64,000 nt of DNA from Gluconacetobacter diazotrophicus PA1 5 (GTDB lineage Bacteria > Pseudomonadota > Alphaproteobacteria > Acetobacterales > Acetobacteraceae): positions 3,512,001 to 3,576,000 of the forward strand of contig NC_010125.1 of the NCBI RefSeq assembly GCF_000067045.1, written 5' to 3'. The notes under the pieces are model-generated. The model did not search any database, was not told the DNA's origin, and was given only the letters and a program-made list of their open reading frames with translations. Numbering within the stretch: the stretch's first letter is position 1; every line of letters begins with the position of its first letter. Positions 19,143-27,051 of this stretch are shown here, piece after piece. Made by a program: the position numbers and the translations under genes.

Positions 19143-19496
19143 TCAATAGCCCGGATAGCCGTATCCGTAGGGCTGGACGTACGCCACCGGCGGGGGTGGC
19201 GGAGGCGGAGGCGGCGCATAGGCCTGGGCCGCGATGGCGGTTCCGGCCGCGCCGATCAGCGCCCCGCCGATCAGTCCGCCGACAAAGGCCCCGCCGGGGC
19301 CGTAGCCGCGACGATAATAGCCGGGTCCGCCCCACCCGGGCCGACCCCAGCCGTGCCGGTCCCAGCCATGATCATGCCAGCCGCGACCGCCGCCCCATCC
19401 ATGGTCGCGCCAGCCGGCATGCGCCGCGGGTGCCGCCGCGGCCAGGCCGCCGGCCAGTACGGGAACCGCCAGCAGAAGACGAGCCATCCTGCGCAT
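19143..19496 (-). CDS. Secreted glycine/histidine/proline-rich protein
   Basis: Not recognised as a named family. The 117-residue product has a clear signal peptide (RLLLAVPVLAGGLAAAAPAAHA, cleavage after AHA), then a segment rich in Gly, Trp, His and Arg (DHGWGGGRGWHDHGWDRHGW), a glycine-zipper-like hydrophobic stretch (GGLIGGALIGAAGTAIA) and a run of eight to nine prolines ending in a Tyr/Gly tail. I chose the ATG at 19496 because AAGGAGTGCGATC precedes it. The zipper suggests membrane or envelope association; no function can be assigned. Confidence 0.7.
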   Translation of the reverse strand: MRRMARLLLAVPVLAGGLAAAAPAAHAGWRDHGWGGGRGWHDHGWDRHGWGRPGWGGPGYYRRGYGPGGAFVGGLIGGALIGAAGTAIAAQAYAPPPPPPPPPVAYVQPYGYGYPGY

Positions 19497-19618
19497 GATC
19501 GCACTCCTTTCCATCGCGCGGAGGGTGGGGCCGAAGCCCGCCCCCCGCTTCACGATGCAGGAAAGACGACCCTGATGGCGATTTGCGGGCAGTCCTGCCG
19601 CATTCCCGTGACAAACTG

Positions 19619-20231
19619 TCACGGATGCGCGGCGGCGACCTCCTTCAGCCCGGCGGGAATGGCGAAGACGGAGTCGGGCTGGGCCGTCCGGGCCACGCTT
19701 TCGGCCCGCACCACGATGCGCGCGCCCTGCATGGCCTGCATCATCACGCCGTCGTCGCTGTAGCAGACCTCGCTGGCCTGGCCGTCCGTGTCATGCGTCT
19801 TGCCATACGGTGCAGGGCTGGCCGGCAACCAGCATCGTCGCCCCGCGCGACCAGTTTCCCGCCGCCCGCTGGCCCGGCTGCGTCAGCGCCGGGCCCGGTG
19901 CCGGGATCACGGTGCGGGCCCCGTGGGCCAGGTCGATCACGTTCAGGCTGCGCGTCCCGTAATCGGTGATCATGTAGGTGGCCGATCCCTCGGGGTCGAT
20001 CCGCTGCCGCCGCGCATGGTCGGACCAGCGCATGCGCTGGTGCACCGACGGGATGGTCGGGTCGGGCGAGGCGATGACATAGGTGACGTCCACATCCTGC
20101 TGCGGCGTGACGAACGGCGCATCATCTGCGGCCCGCGCGGGGGACGCGTCCGCCGCCAGCGCCATCAGCAGGGCTGGTACCACGGTCCCCGCCACGGGCC
20201 GGATCATACGCCGGATCATGGGGTGGATCAT
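19619..20231 (-). pseudogene. DUF4412-like secreted protein, frameshifted (second of a tandem pair)
   Basis: The start ATG at 20231 overlaps the stop of the preceding gene (ATGA). A signal peptide (VVPALLMALAADASPARA) is followed by a domain that parallels its neighbour: VAGQPCTVW here against VAGLACTVW there, and CYSDDGV against CVTDDGV. The frame closes prematurely at about 19791 after CTVWQDA; deleting one base near 19801-19805 would restore a reading frame running THDTDGQASEVCYSDDGV to a stop at 19619. A single-base insertion, real or a sequencing error, is the simplest reading. Function is unknown. Confidence 0.72.
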
Positions 20232-20899
20232 GGGTTGGGCTGGGCCGCCCCGCCGGTCACGGGCTGGCCGCCGCCCACATCGTGCGAGGGGGCGACGCGA
20301 TGCCGCATGACGAGCTGATAGCCCTGAGGCGGCTGGAACAGGCTGACGGGAAGGGGGCCGTAGGTCACCTTGGTGGCCTCCAGCCGCCCCTTCATGCCGT
20401 CGCCGTCCACCCCGTCCTCGCGCAGGATCACGCCGTCGTCGGTCACGCAGGCGGTGGCGGTTCCCCGGCCGGAGACGATATCCCATACGGTGCAGGCCAG
20501 GCCCGCGACCTGGCCCGTACCCTTACGGGTGAACTGCATCGACAGGTCCAGCAGGAACGGATTGCGGATGCCGTTCCGGGCATCGAGCTGCGTGTAGACC
20601 TTCTGCTTGTTCAGCACGATCGTCACCTGCCGCGCCGCGCGGTCCAGGATGGTCGAACCCAGGCCCTCGGGGCTGTCGATGCGCATCATGCCGCCATTGG
20701 CGGTGAACCAGGTCTGGATCGCCTTGGGGGCCGGCGCGCCATCGGGCTGCACGTTGTATTCGACCTGCACGTCGCGCGCCGGGGCCAGCGGCGGATGCGC
20801 GTCGTTCTGGGCATGGGCCGGCGCGGCCGCGCCGAACGCCACAGCCACCCCGGCCAGCATCGCCAGCGACATGGCGCGGCCTGTCGTCGGATGGGTCAT
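20228..20899 (-). CDS. Secreted DUF4412-like protein
   Basis: The 223-residue product has a signal peptide ending APAHA and a periplasmic domain that looks like the DUF4412 type: an early ARDVQVEYNV strand, MMRIDSPEG, CTVWD and CVTDDGV segments. I chose the ATG at 20899 because GAGGCAGG precedes it; an upstream in-frame ATG would run into the next gene. Its stop overlaps the start of a paralogue, making a tandem duplicate pair that is probably cotranscribed. Proteins of this kind sometimes chaperone or bind lipid-like ligands, but nothing here proves a function. Confidence 0.72.
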   Translation of the reverse strand: MTHPTTGRAMSLAMLAGVAVAFGAAAPAHAQNDAHPPLAPARDVQVEYNVQPDGAPAPKAIQTWFTANGGMMRIDSPEGLGSTILDRAARQVTIVLNKQKVYTQLDARNGIRNPFLLDLSMQFTRKGTGQVAGLACTVWDIVSGRGTATACVTDDGVILREDGVDGDGMKGRLEATKVTYGPLPVSLFQPPQGYQLVMRHRVAPSHDVGGGQPVTGGAAQPNP

Positions 20900-20980
20900 G
20901 AACCTGCCTCCCTCGTGTGCTTCTGTCCTGCCGTCAGTTCTATCCCCTTCCGCCGCAACAGGGAAATCGTGCGCCGCCAT

Positions 20981-21662
20981 TCAGGGACCGTCCGGCGGAT
21001 GGCCGGTCGCCGCGGGACGCATGGCGGCGATTTCGCGGCGGATGGCCTCGCCCTCCCCCGGCCAGCGCGCCGGCAGGGCCAGCGCGCGCGCCAGGCGCCG
21101 CTTGTACCGCCAGGCGGGGATTTCGATGCCGCCGAACCGGGCCAGGTGCGCGGTGCCGAACTGGTGTCGAGCAGCGCGAACCCGCCGATCCGCAGCCGCG
21201 CCACCAGCGACACCAGCGCGGCTTCGAGGCGTCGGTCCTGCGGCTGAACATGCTTTCCCCGAAGAACGCGCCCCCGATCGCGACCCCATACAGGCCGCCG
21301 ACCAGCACGCCGTCCTGCCAGCTTTCCACGCTGTGGGCATATCCCATGTCATGCAGGTCGCAGAACAGGCGCACGATCCGTTCGTTGATCCACGTCGTCT
21401 CCCGCCCCGGCGCGGGGGCGGCGCAGGCGCGGATCGTCGCTTCGAAATGCCGGTCGGCGACGATGTCGAAGCGATCGGACAGCACGGTGCGCAGCAGGCG
21501 GCGCGGCACGTGGAAGGCGTCCAGCGGCAGGATGCCGCGCATGTCCGGGTCGTACCAGTCCAGATGCGCCGATTCCGCGTCCGGCGCCATGGGAAACAGC
21601 CCGATCGAATAGGCACGGAGCATGATGTCGGGGGTAATCGCCATCCCCTCGCCGTCCGTCAT
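20981..21662 (-). pseudogene. aat: Leucyl/phenylalanyl-tRNA-protein transferase, two frameshifts
   Basis: Aat adds Leu or Phe to proteins with N-terminal Lys/Arg, marking them for ClpS-ClpA, both of which are encoded later in this window. From the ATG at 21662 the frame reads MLRAYSIGLFPMAPD, then WINERIVRLFCDLHDMGYAH, SVESWQDGVLVGGLYGVAIG and GAFFGESMFSRRTDASK, all diagnostic. Two missing bases, near 21221 and 21163, shift the frame; the continuation SLVARLRIGGFALLDT and then QFGTAHLARFGGIEIPAW lie in the other two frames. Both lesions look like homopolymer undercalls, so the gene may be intact in the organism. Confidence 0.85.
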
Positions 21663-21784
21663 CACGCCCCCTCTTCCCTGCCCCCGCCGCATCCGGTGTC
21701 TGGACACGGCCCGGTCATGCCCGGCAATGATTGCATCCTGATACAGCAGCGGGATCCACCGCACCTGTCAAAAAAGGTCCATCC

Positions 21785-22759
21785 ATGTCGCGGACGCGCC
21801 CCCGCCTGATCCATTCCCAGCGCCTGCCGGACGCCGTCGCCGCGCGGATCGCGCGCGACTACGACACCCCGCCCGCGCCCGACCACAAGCTGACGGCGGA
21901 CGAACTGGTCGCGCTGGCGCGCGATTTCCGCCCCGACGCGGTGCTGGTCACCAGCAGCACCCCGGTTTCGGCCGCCACGGTCGCCGCCCTGCCGGACAGC
22001 GTGCGCGTCATCGCCACCATCAGCGTGGGCACCGATCACCTGGACATTCCCGCCATCGTCGCGCGCGGGTGGGCGCTGACCTACACGCCCGACGTGCTGA
22101 CGGACTGCAATGCCGACCTGACGATGATGCTGATCCTGGCCGCCGCCCGGCGCGGCGCGGAGTATCTGTCGGTCATGCGCGGGGGGTGGGGCCGGTCGCT
22201 GGGCATGGAGGAAATGCTGGGCACCCGCGTCACGGGCAAGACCCTGGGCATCATCGGCATGGGGCGGATCGGCCGCGCCGTCGCCCGGCGGGCGCGGGGC
22301 TTCGACATGAAGGTCCTGTATTCCAACCGGCGCCGCCTGGCGCCGGACCTGGAACAGGGCGCCACCTATTTCTCCGACATGCGCGACATGCTGCCGCACT
22401 GCGATATCCTGACCCTGCACATGCCCGGCAGCAAGGGCGCCCCCCCGGTCATTACCGCCGACCTGCTGGCGCGACTGCCCCGGGGCGCGATCTTCGTCAA
22501 CGCGGCGCGCGGCAGCCTGGTGGACGAGGACGCGCTGATCGCCGCCCTGTCCGACGGGCACCTGGCGGCGGCCGGGCTGGACGTCTACCGCAACGAACCG
22601 CACCCCGACCCGCGCTTCCTGGCGCTGTCGAACGTGTTCCTGACCCCGCACATGGGCAGCGCCACGCTGGAAACCCGCACCGGCATGGGCATGCTGGCGC
22701 TGGACAATATCGACGCGGTGCTGGCCGGCGGCCCGGCCGTCACCCCCGTTCCCGTCTGA
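21785..22759 (+). CDS. D-isomer specific 2-hydroxyacid dehydrogenase (glyoxylate/hydroxypyruvate reductase-like)
   Basis: NAD(P)H-dependent reduction of 2-keto acids such as glyoxylate or hydroxypyruvate. The 324-residue protein has the N-terminal flavodoxin-like catalytic half (IATISVGTDHLDIPA), the Rossmann motif GIIGMGRIGRAVARRARGF, the catalytic Arg in VNAARGSLVDEDAL, the Glu in AGLDVYRNEP and the His in LTPHMGSAT. I chose the ATG at 21785, which starts MSRTRPRL; an upstream ATG lies in front of a poor site. Exact substrate cannot be told from sequence. Confidence 0.93.
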   Translation: MSRTRPRLIHSQRLPDAVAARIARDYDTPPAPDHKLTADELVALARDFRPDAVLVTSSTPVSAATVAALPDSVRVIATISVGTDHLDIPAIVARGWALTYTPDVLTDCNADLTMMLILAAARRGAEYLSVMRGGWGRSLGMEEMLGTRVTGKTLGIIGMGRIGRAVARRARGFDMKVLYSNRRRLAPDLEQGATYFSDMRDMLPHCDILTLHMPGSKGAPPVITADLLARLPRGAIFVNAARGSLVDEDALIAALSDGHLAAAGLDVYRNEPHPDPRFLALSNVFLTPHMGSATLETRTGMGMLALDNIDAVLAGGPAVTPVPV

Positions 22760-22772
22760 CACGGAGGCCGCC

Positions 22773-22946
22773 ATGCAGCCCCGCCTGACCTTCCTGTTCG
22801 CCTGCCTGACCGGCTGCCTGGCCGCCATCGCCCTGATGGTGGCGGCCCCCCATTACGCGGGCATGGCCCGCACCATGATCGGGTTCTATCTGGGGGTGGC
22901 CGTGATCGTGGCGGCCCGGAACGCCCTGCGGCGCGCCGGTCCGTAA
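22773..22946 (+). CDS. 57-residue two-helix membrane protein
   Basis: A short frame with a strong GGAGG six bases before the ATG, 13 bases after the dehydrogenase stop. It encodes MQPRLTFLFACLTGCLAAIA and then MARTMIGFYLGVAVIVAARN, two hydrophobic segments separated by a short loop, with a basic end (ALRRAGP). The ribosome-binding site, tight spacing and hydrophobic pattern support a real gene. Not recognised; probably an inner-membrane protein of unknown function. Confidence 0.65.
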   Translation: MQPRLTFLFACLTGCLAAIALMVAAPHYAGMARTMIGFYLGVAVIVAARNALRRAGP

Positions 22947-22956
22947 TTGCGCGCCG

Positions 22957-23787
22957 TCAGAAGGCCGCGCCGGTCATCCCGGCGCGCAGCGACTCCGCGG
23001 TGCGGCGGACTTCGGGGCCATGTTCGCGTTCCAGCCGCCGGATGGTGAAATGCGCCCGCGCCAGCGCCCGGTAGTGCGCCAGGAACGCCGCATTCAGCGA
23101 CGCGCCGCACAGGGCGCCGGCCACCGGCATCATCTGCACCGCCAGCTTGCGCGACAGGCCCAGCCCGTAATGGGACGCGACCTCGGACACCAGCATGACC
23201 ACCGGCCGGCCGCGCAGCATCGCCCGGGCCGAAAAATAACCCAGTTCGCTTTCTTCGTCCGTCGCGCCGACCGGGAAGGCCCGCAGGGCGAAGACTTCCA
23301 GGCACGCACGGCGGGATTCCGGGGTGGACAGGTCCTCGCCCTCCTCACGCGCGATGCGGGCGATTTCCCGCATGATGGTCAGCGTGGTGAAGGTGACGTC
23401 GGGCACCAGCCCGGCCAGCCCGGCGAATCCGCCCACCGCGCCGGACACGGTCACCGCCGCCTGGACCGCCGGGGCCCGCCACGCGGGGGCCGAGTCGCGC
23501 GTCAGCGGTACGGCGTCGGGCGCATGCATGCCCACGATGGCGACTTCAAAGGCGCGTGAGATCGCGGTTTCGGCGATGCCCTTCAGCTTAGCCTGCAGGC
23601 CGGGCGCCATGCCGATCCCGCGCAGGCCCAGCCGCGCCGCCTGCCCCACCGCGCCGCCCATCAGGTCGGCCAGCCGCACCAGGACCCCGCGCCCCGATTC
23701 GACCTTCTCCAGCGCGCTCTGCAATTCGGCGATCGCAGGGGCGTCCAGCACCAGCGGAGCGATCTCGCTCCCGGTTTGAATGGTCAT
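22957..23787 (-). CDS. EcsC family protein
   Basis: EcsC-type proteins have a glycine- and alanine-rich helical core and no established enzymatic role. The 276-residue product begins MTIQTGSEIAPLVLDAPAIA and shows the typical middle (TLTIMREIARIAREEGEDL) and the ESELGYFSARAML and LGLSRKLAVQMMPVAGALCG segments. The ATG at 23787 was chosen for the GGAGGG ahead of it rather than a longer in-frame start. It converges with the small membrane gene and is divergent from the secreted protein at 24058. Confidence 0.85.
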   Translation of the reverse strand: MTIQTGSEIAPLVLDAPAIAELQSALEKVESGRGVLVRLADLMGGAVGQAARLGLRGIGMAPGLQAKLKGIAETAISRAFEVAIVGMHAPDAVPLTRDSAPAWRAPAVQAAVTVSGAVGGFAGLAGLVPDVTFTTLTIMREIARIAREEGEDLSTPESRRACLEVFALRAFPVGATDEESELGYFSARAMLRGRPVVMLVSEVASHYGLGLSRKLAVQMMPVAGALCGASLNAAFLAHYRALARAHFTIRRLEREHGPEVRRTAESLRAGMTGAAF

Positions 23788-24057
23788 TCCCCAACCCTCC
23801 TGCCAGTGACGCGACCCCACCCGCCCGGACGGCAGGCGTGGCAGCAGATACACGATGCCCCGCCAATCGGGACGGTAGCCGCTTTTTCCACGATATTACC
23901 CCTCTCGCAAATCCGCCGTCACGCCGTATATGGTCAGGAACACAGTGCCGCCATGCCGACGCCGCGGCTGACGGCGCGCCCCCGCCGTGACGAAATGCGC
24001 GTGCCCCCGGGAGACCTGACCACCCTTCCATATTGGCTGAACGCAAGGAGAGACCCG

Positions 24058-24621
24058 ATGGACGTCCCGGTGGACACGCAGATGAACAGACTGAGCGCCG
24101 GACGGCGCACGGGCCGGACCGCCCTGGCCATCCTCGCCGTCGGCACGGCGCTGGCCGTGGTGGCGCCGCCGGTACAGGCCGCGCCGAAACACCATGCCGG
24201 GGCGCAGACGGCGCAGACGGGTGGGCTGAACGCACCTATCTCAACCAATCTTGGCACAACCAATCTTGGCAACAGTACGGCGGCGCGGCCCGCCGACCCG
24301 CGGGTCGATCCCGACAATCCGCCCGCGCCCCCGCCGCCCGACGGCTACCAGGTCGTGCAGGACGAGGATGTCAGCGTGCAGGCCTACAGCCCCCGCGTGA
24401 CCGCCATCCAGGGACCGGGACTGCCGTCGATCGAGGCACGCCAGACCCCGCGCAGGCCCAACGACGTGCCGTCCCACTTCAGCGTGTTCGGCGTGCCGGT
24501 CAAGTTCGACGCCCCGGTACAGCCGCCCTACAACGCGTCGTTCATGTATTCGACCTATGCGGGGCAGCCGGGCCGGGGCATCGACGCGATCGGTGCCGAA
24601 GGCGCCGCCGGCGAACCCTGA
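24058..24621 (+). CDS. Secreted protein of unknown function
   Basis: Not recognised. The 187-residue product starts at an ATG with AAGGAGA seven bases upstream. Signal peptide: TALAILAVGTALAVVAPPVQA, cleavage before APKHH. The mature part is proline-rich (NPPAPPPPDGYQVV) and ends with VFGVPVKFDAPVQPPYN and MYSTYAGQPGRG. An internal 14-15 base direct repeat (ACCAATCTTGGCA) codes for a duplicated TNLG motif. An upstream in-frame ATG exists but lacks a ribosome-binding site. The 270 bases before this gene serve as a divergent promoter region with the EcsC gene; I see no other gene there. Confidence 0.65.
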   Translation: MDVPVDTQMNRLSAGRRTGRTALAILAVGTALAVVAPPVQAAPKHHAGAQTAQTGGLNAPISTNLGTTNLGNSTAARPADPRVDPDNPPAPPPPDGYQVVQDEDVSVQAYSPRVTAIQGPGLPSIEARQTPRRPNDVPSHFSVFGVPVKFDAPVQPPYNASFMYSTYAGQPGRGIDAIGAEGAAGEP

Positions 24622-24637
24622 CGGGTAGGGGGCTCCG

Positions 24638-25054
24638 TCAGGAGCCGCCCCACCCGCCCATGCGGCATAAATGGCCCCATTGCGTGTCCGAGACCGGCAC
24701 GACGGACAGGCGGGACTGGCGCACCAGCGCCAGGTCGGCCAGGTCCGGGTCGGCCTTGATCGCCGCCAGCGTGACGGGGTGGGGCATCGGCCCCACCGCG
24801 CGGACATCGACACAGACCCAGGCGCCGCTTTCCGCCGTCGGGTCCGGATAGGCTTCGCGGACGATCTCGACCACGCCCACGATCTCCTTGCCGATATTCG
24901 AGTGATAGAAGAAGGCGCGGTCGCCGCGCGCCATCGCCATCAGGTTGCGCTTCGCCTGATGGCTGCGCACGCCGGTCCAGGGCTCGACGCCGTTGGCCAC
25001 CTGCTGGTCCCAGGAAAACGCGTCGGGCTCGGACTTCACCAGCCAGTATGCCAT
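24638..25054 (-). CDS. EVE domain-containing protein
   Basis: The EVE domain is a PUA-like fold that binds modified bases in nucleic acids. The 138-residue protein starts AYWLVKSEPDAFSWDQ and continues with WTGVRSHQAKRNLMAMARGD and AFFYHSNIGKEIVGVVEIV, characteristic of the single-domain family related to thymocyte nuclear protein 1. It begins five bases after the YciI gene, so the two share a message. Confidence 0.92.
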   Translation of the reverse strand: MAYWLVKSEPDAFSWDQQVANGVEPWTGVRSHQAKRNLMAMARGDRAFFYHSNIGKEIVGVVEIVREAYPDPTAESGAWVCVDVRAVGPMPHPVTLAAIKADPDLADLALVRQSRLSVVPVSDTQWGHLCRMGGWGGS

Positions 25055-25059
25055 CGCGC

Positions 25060-25353
25060 CTATTCCACCAGCGCGCCGTCGCGGAAGACCGGCCGGAAGG
25101 CACGGATCACCACGCTTTCGAACACGTCGGCCTTGGCATAGGGGTCGCTGGCGGCGAAGCCCTCGGCCGCCGCGCGGTCCTCGACATCGACCAGCAGCAT
25201 GCTGCCGGACGGCCGCCCGTCCGGGCCCAGCAGCGGGCCGGCCTCCCGGATCCGTTCCTGATAGGCCTGCAGATAGGCCAGATGCTGTGCCCGGGTGGCC
25301 ATGCGCGTTTCCAGCGCGCCCGGCTTGTCGGTGCAGATGATCGCGAAAAGCAT
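25060..25353 (-). CDS. YciI family protein
   Basis: Small ferredoxin-like-fold protein of the YCII family. The 97 residues run [36 protein letters not shown] and FRPVFRDGALVE; the FAASDPYAKADVFESV segment is the most conserved. The ATG at 25353 has GGGGA upstream; a longer in-frame start adds an unconserved N-terminus. It pairs with the EVE gene. Confidence 0.9.
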   Translation of the reverse strand: MLFAIICTDKPGALETRMATRAQHLAYLQAYQERIREAGPLLGPDGRPSGSMLLVDVEDRAAAEGFAASDPYAKADVFESVVIRAFRPVFRDGALVE

Positions 25354-25544
25354 GGAAAGTCCCCTGTCCCAGGAATCGGCCGGCCTGCCCGGCGTGGGTG
25401 AACAATCTGCCATGATCGGCACAGGCCGTGCCTTTCTTCGCATGATAGTGTAGGACCGGAAAGCGAAACGCCCCCGCCGTCATACGACGGATGCATAGAT
25501 TGTGACAGGAGCCCTCCGCCGGACGCGGGGGGAACGAAACCGTC

Positions 25545-26354
25545 TTGAACGCCACGCAGAGCCTCGCCGCACGCACCGGCGGTTTTTTCCATCGCTACGC
25601 CAACCCGGGACGGTTTCTCCGGCTGGGGGCGCGCCTGCAGCCCTGGCTGACCTGGCCGGCCCTTGCGCTCTCGATAACCGGGATCGTCTGGGGGCTGTTC
25701 TTCTCGCCCGCCGACTGGCAGCAGGGCGACAGCGTGCGGATCATGTATGTGCACGTGCCGGCGGCGTGGCTGGCCTCGTCGGGCTACATGGCGCTGGCGG
25801 TCTGCTCCCTGCTGTCTCTGGTCTGGCGGCACCCGCTGGCCGACCTGGCGGCCGTCGAGATCGGGCCGGTCGGCGCCGCCATCACCGCCGTCTGCCTGGC
25901 CACCGGTTCGCTGTGGGGCAAGCCGATGTGGGGCACGTGGTGGGTATGGGACGCGCGCCTGACGTCGGTGCTGGTCCTGTTCTTCCTCTATCTGGGCCAT
26001 ATCGCCCTGATCCGCGCGTTCGACGAACCGCAGCGCGGCTATCGCGCCGCCGCCATCCTGGGGCTGGCCGGCGCGGTGGACCTGCCGATCATCAAGTTCA
26101 GCGTGCAGTGGTGGAACACCCTGCACCAGCCCGACAGCATCAGCCCTGACCGGCGCGCCCACCATGTCCACCGCCATGCTGTGGCCGCTGCTGGTCTGCA
26201 CAATTGGCTTCACGCTGGGCTTCGCCGCCATCGTGTCGCGCGCCTGCGCGCCGCCATCATGGAAAGCCGGGTGCGCACCGCCCTGGCCGCCCGGCGCGGC
26301 CGCCCGGCGGCGCGCGAGGACGCCGGCGCGGGCCTGGACGGAGCCGTCGCATGA
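25545..26354 (+). CDS. ccmC: Heme exporter CcmC (internally frame-shifted segment)
   Basis: CcmC delivers heme to CcmE in the periplasm. Six-helix protein with the WWD motif WGTWWVWDARLTSV and the flanking HVPAAWLASSGYMALA region. The start is TTG at 25545 with a GGGGGG stretch upstream. After SVQWWNTLHQPDSIS the frame shifts; the true continuation SLTGAPTMSTAMLWPLLVCT lies in another frame from about 26146 to 26235, after which the original frame resumes at ARLRAAIMESRV. One extra C in CCC (26144-26146) and one base missing near 26233-26236 explain this. The frame stays open throughout, but about 30 residues are altered, including the last membrane helix. ccmA and ccmB are not upstream. Confidence 0.85.
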   Translation: MNATQSLAARTGGFFHRYANPGRFLRLGARLQPWLTWPALALSITGIVWGLFFSPADWQQGDSVRIMYVHVPAAWLASSGYMALAVCSLLSLVWRHPLADLAAVEIGPVGAAITAVCLATGSLWGKPMWGTWWVWDARLTSVLVLFFLYLGHIALIRAFDEPQRGYRAAAILGLAGAVDLPIIKFSVQWWNTLHQPDSISPDRRAHHVHRHAVAAAGLHNWLHAGLRRHRVARLRAAIMESRVRTALAARRGRPAAREDAGAGLDGAVA

Positions 26355-26533
26355 CCCACCTGCCCTATATCGTCGCGTCCTATGGCATGACCATCGGGCT
26401 GGCCATCATCCTGGGCGGCGGTGCGGCGCTGCGCCTGCGTCGGGCGAAGGCCCGCCTGGCAACGGTCGAAGCGAAAGCCCGCCTGGCCACGGTCGAGGCG
26501 AAGGCCCGCCAGGCGACGGGGCGGCAGGCATGA
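26351..26533 (+). CDS. ccmD: Heme exporter subunit CcmD
   Basis: Small single-helix protein that stabilises CcmE release from the CcmABC complex. The 60 residues start THLPYIVASYGMTIGLAIIL with one membrane helix, then a basic cytoplasmic tail with two and a half copies of a nine-residue unit (AKARLATVE). It overlaps ccmC and ccmE by ATGA at both ends. The repeated tail is unusual for the family. Confidence 0.85.
   Translation: MTHLPYIVASYGMTIGLAIILGGGAALRLRRAKARLATVEAKARLATVEAKARQATGRQA
26444..26519 (+). repeat. 27-bp tandem repeat inside ccmD
   Basis: Two full and one partial imperfect copies of a 27-base unit beginning GCGAAGGCCCGCCTGGC, at 26444-26470, 26471-26497 and 26498-26519. Each codes for AKARLATVE-like residues, so a change in copy number would keep the reading frame. 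Confidence 0.85.
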
Positions 26534-27051
26534 CCCGCAAGAGCCGCCGCCTGTGGCTGGTGGGCGCGTGCCTGCTGGGGCTGGGCACTGCCACCGCCCT
26601 GGTGCTGAACGCGTTTTCGTCCAACATCGTCTTCTTCATGGCGCCGTCGCAGGTCCGGGCCCATCCGCCGGCCGCCGACCGCACGATCCGGCTGGGCGGC
26701 ATGGTGGTGGCGGGGTCGGTGCGGCGCCAGACACAGGGCGACACGCCGATCGCGCTGTTCGACGTGACCGACGGCCAGGCCGCCGTCACCGTGCGCTATG
26801 CCGGCATCCTGCCCGACCTGTTCCGCGAGGGACAGAGCGTGGTCGCCGTCGGCACCGTGGCGCCGGACGGCGCCTTCCGCGCCAGCGAGGTCCTGGCCAA
26901 GCATGACGAGACCTATATGCCCAAGGAAGTGGCCGAGGCGCTGCGCCGCAGCGGCAAGTGGGACCCGCGCTACGGCAAGGCCCCCGACGCCGCAAGCTGG
27001 AACACCATGACCGTGGGCGATGCGCGCCACGGCGAGGCCAACCGGTCATGA
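26530..27051 (+). CDS. ccmE: Cytochrome c-type biogenesis heme chaperone CcmE
   Basis: Periplasmic chaperone that carries heme covalently from CcmC to CcmFH. The 173-residue protein has a signal anchor (LWLVGACLLGLGTATALVLN), an OB-fold domain (IRLGGMVVAGSV, FDVTDGQAAVTVRYAGILPD) and the heme-binding histidine in VLAKHDETYMPKE near residue 125. It overlaps ccmD and ccmF by ATGA. Confidence 0.96.
   Translation: MTRKSRRLWLVGACLLGLGTATALVLNAFSSNIVFFMAPSQVRAHPPAADRTIRLGGMVVAGSVRRQTQGDTPIALFDVTDGQAAVTVRYAGILPDLFREGQSVVAVGTVAPDGAFRASEVLAKHDETYMPKEVAEALRRSGKWDPRYGKAPDAASWNTMTVGDARHGEANRS

Noticed and set aside
16353-19763. 1136-codon open frame on the plus strand
   Set aside because: It is the +1 shadow of glnE and bcp, with Arg/Gly/Pro/Ala-rich sequence typical of a shifted GC-rich frame.
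26444-26519. Tandem repeat considered as a CRISPR fragment
   Set aside because: Units are contiguous and in-frame within ccmD, with no spacers.
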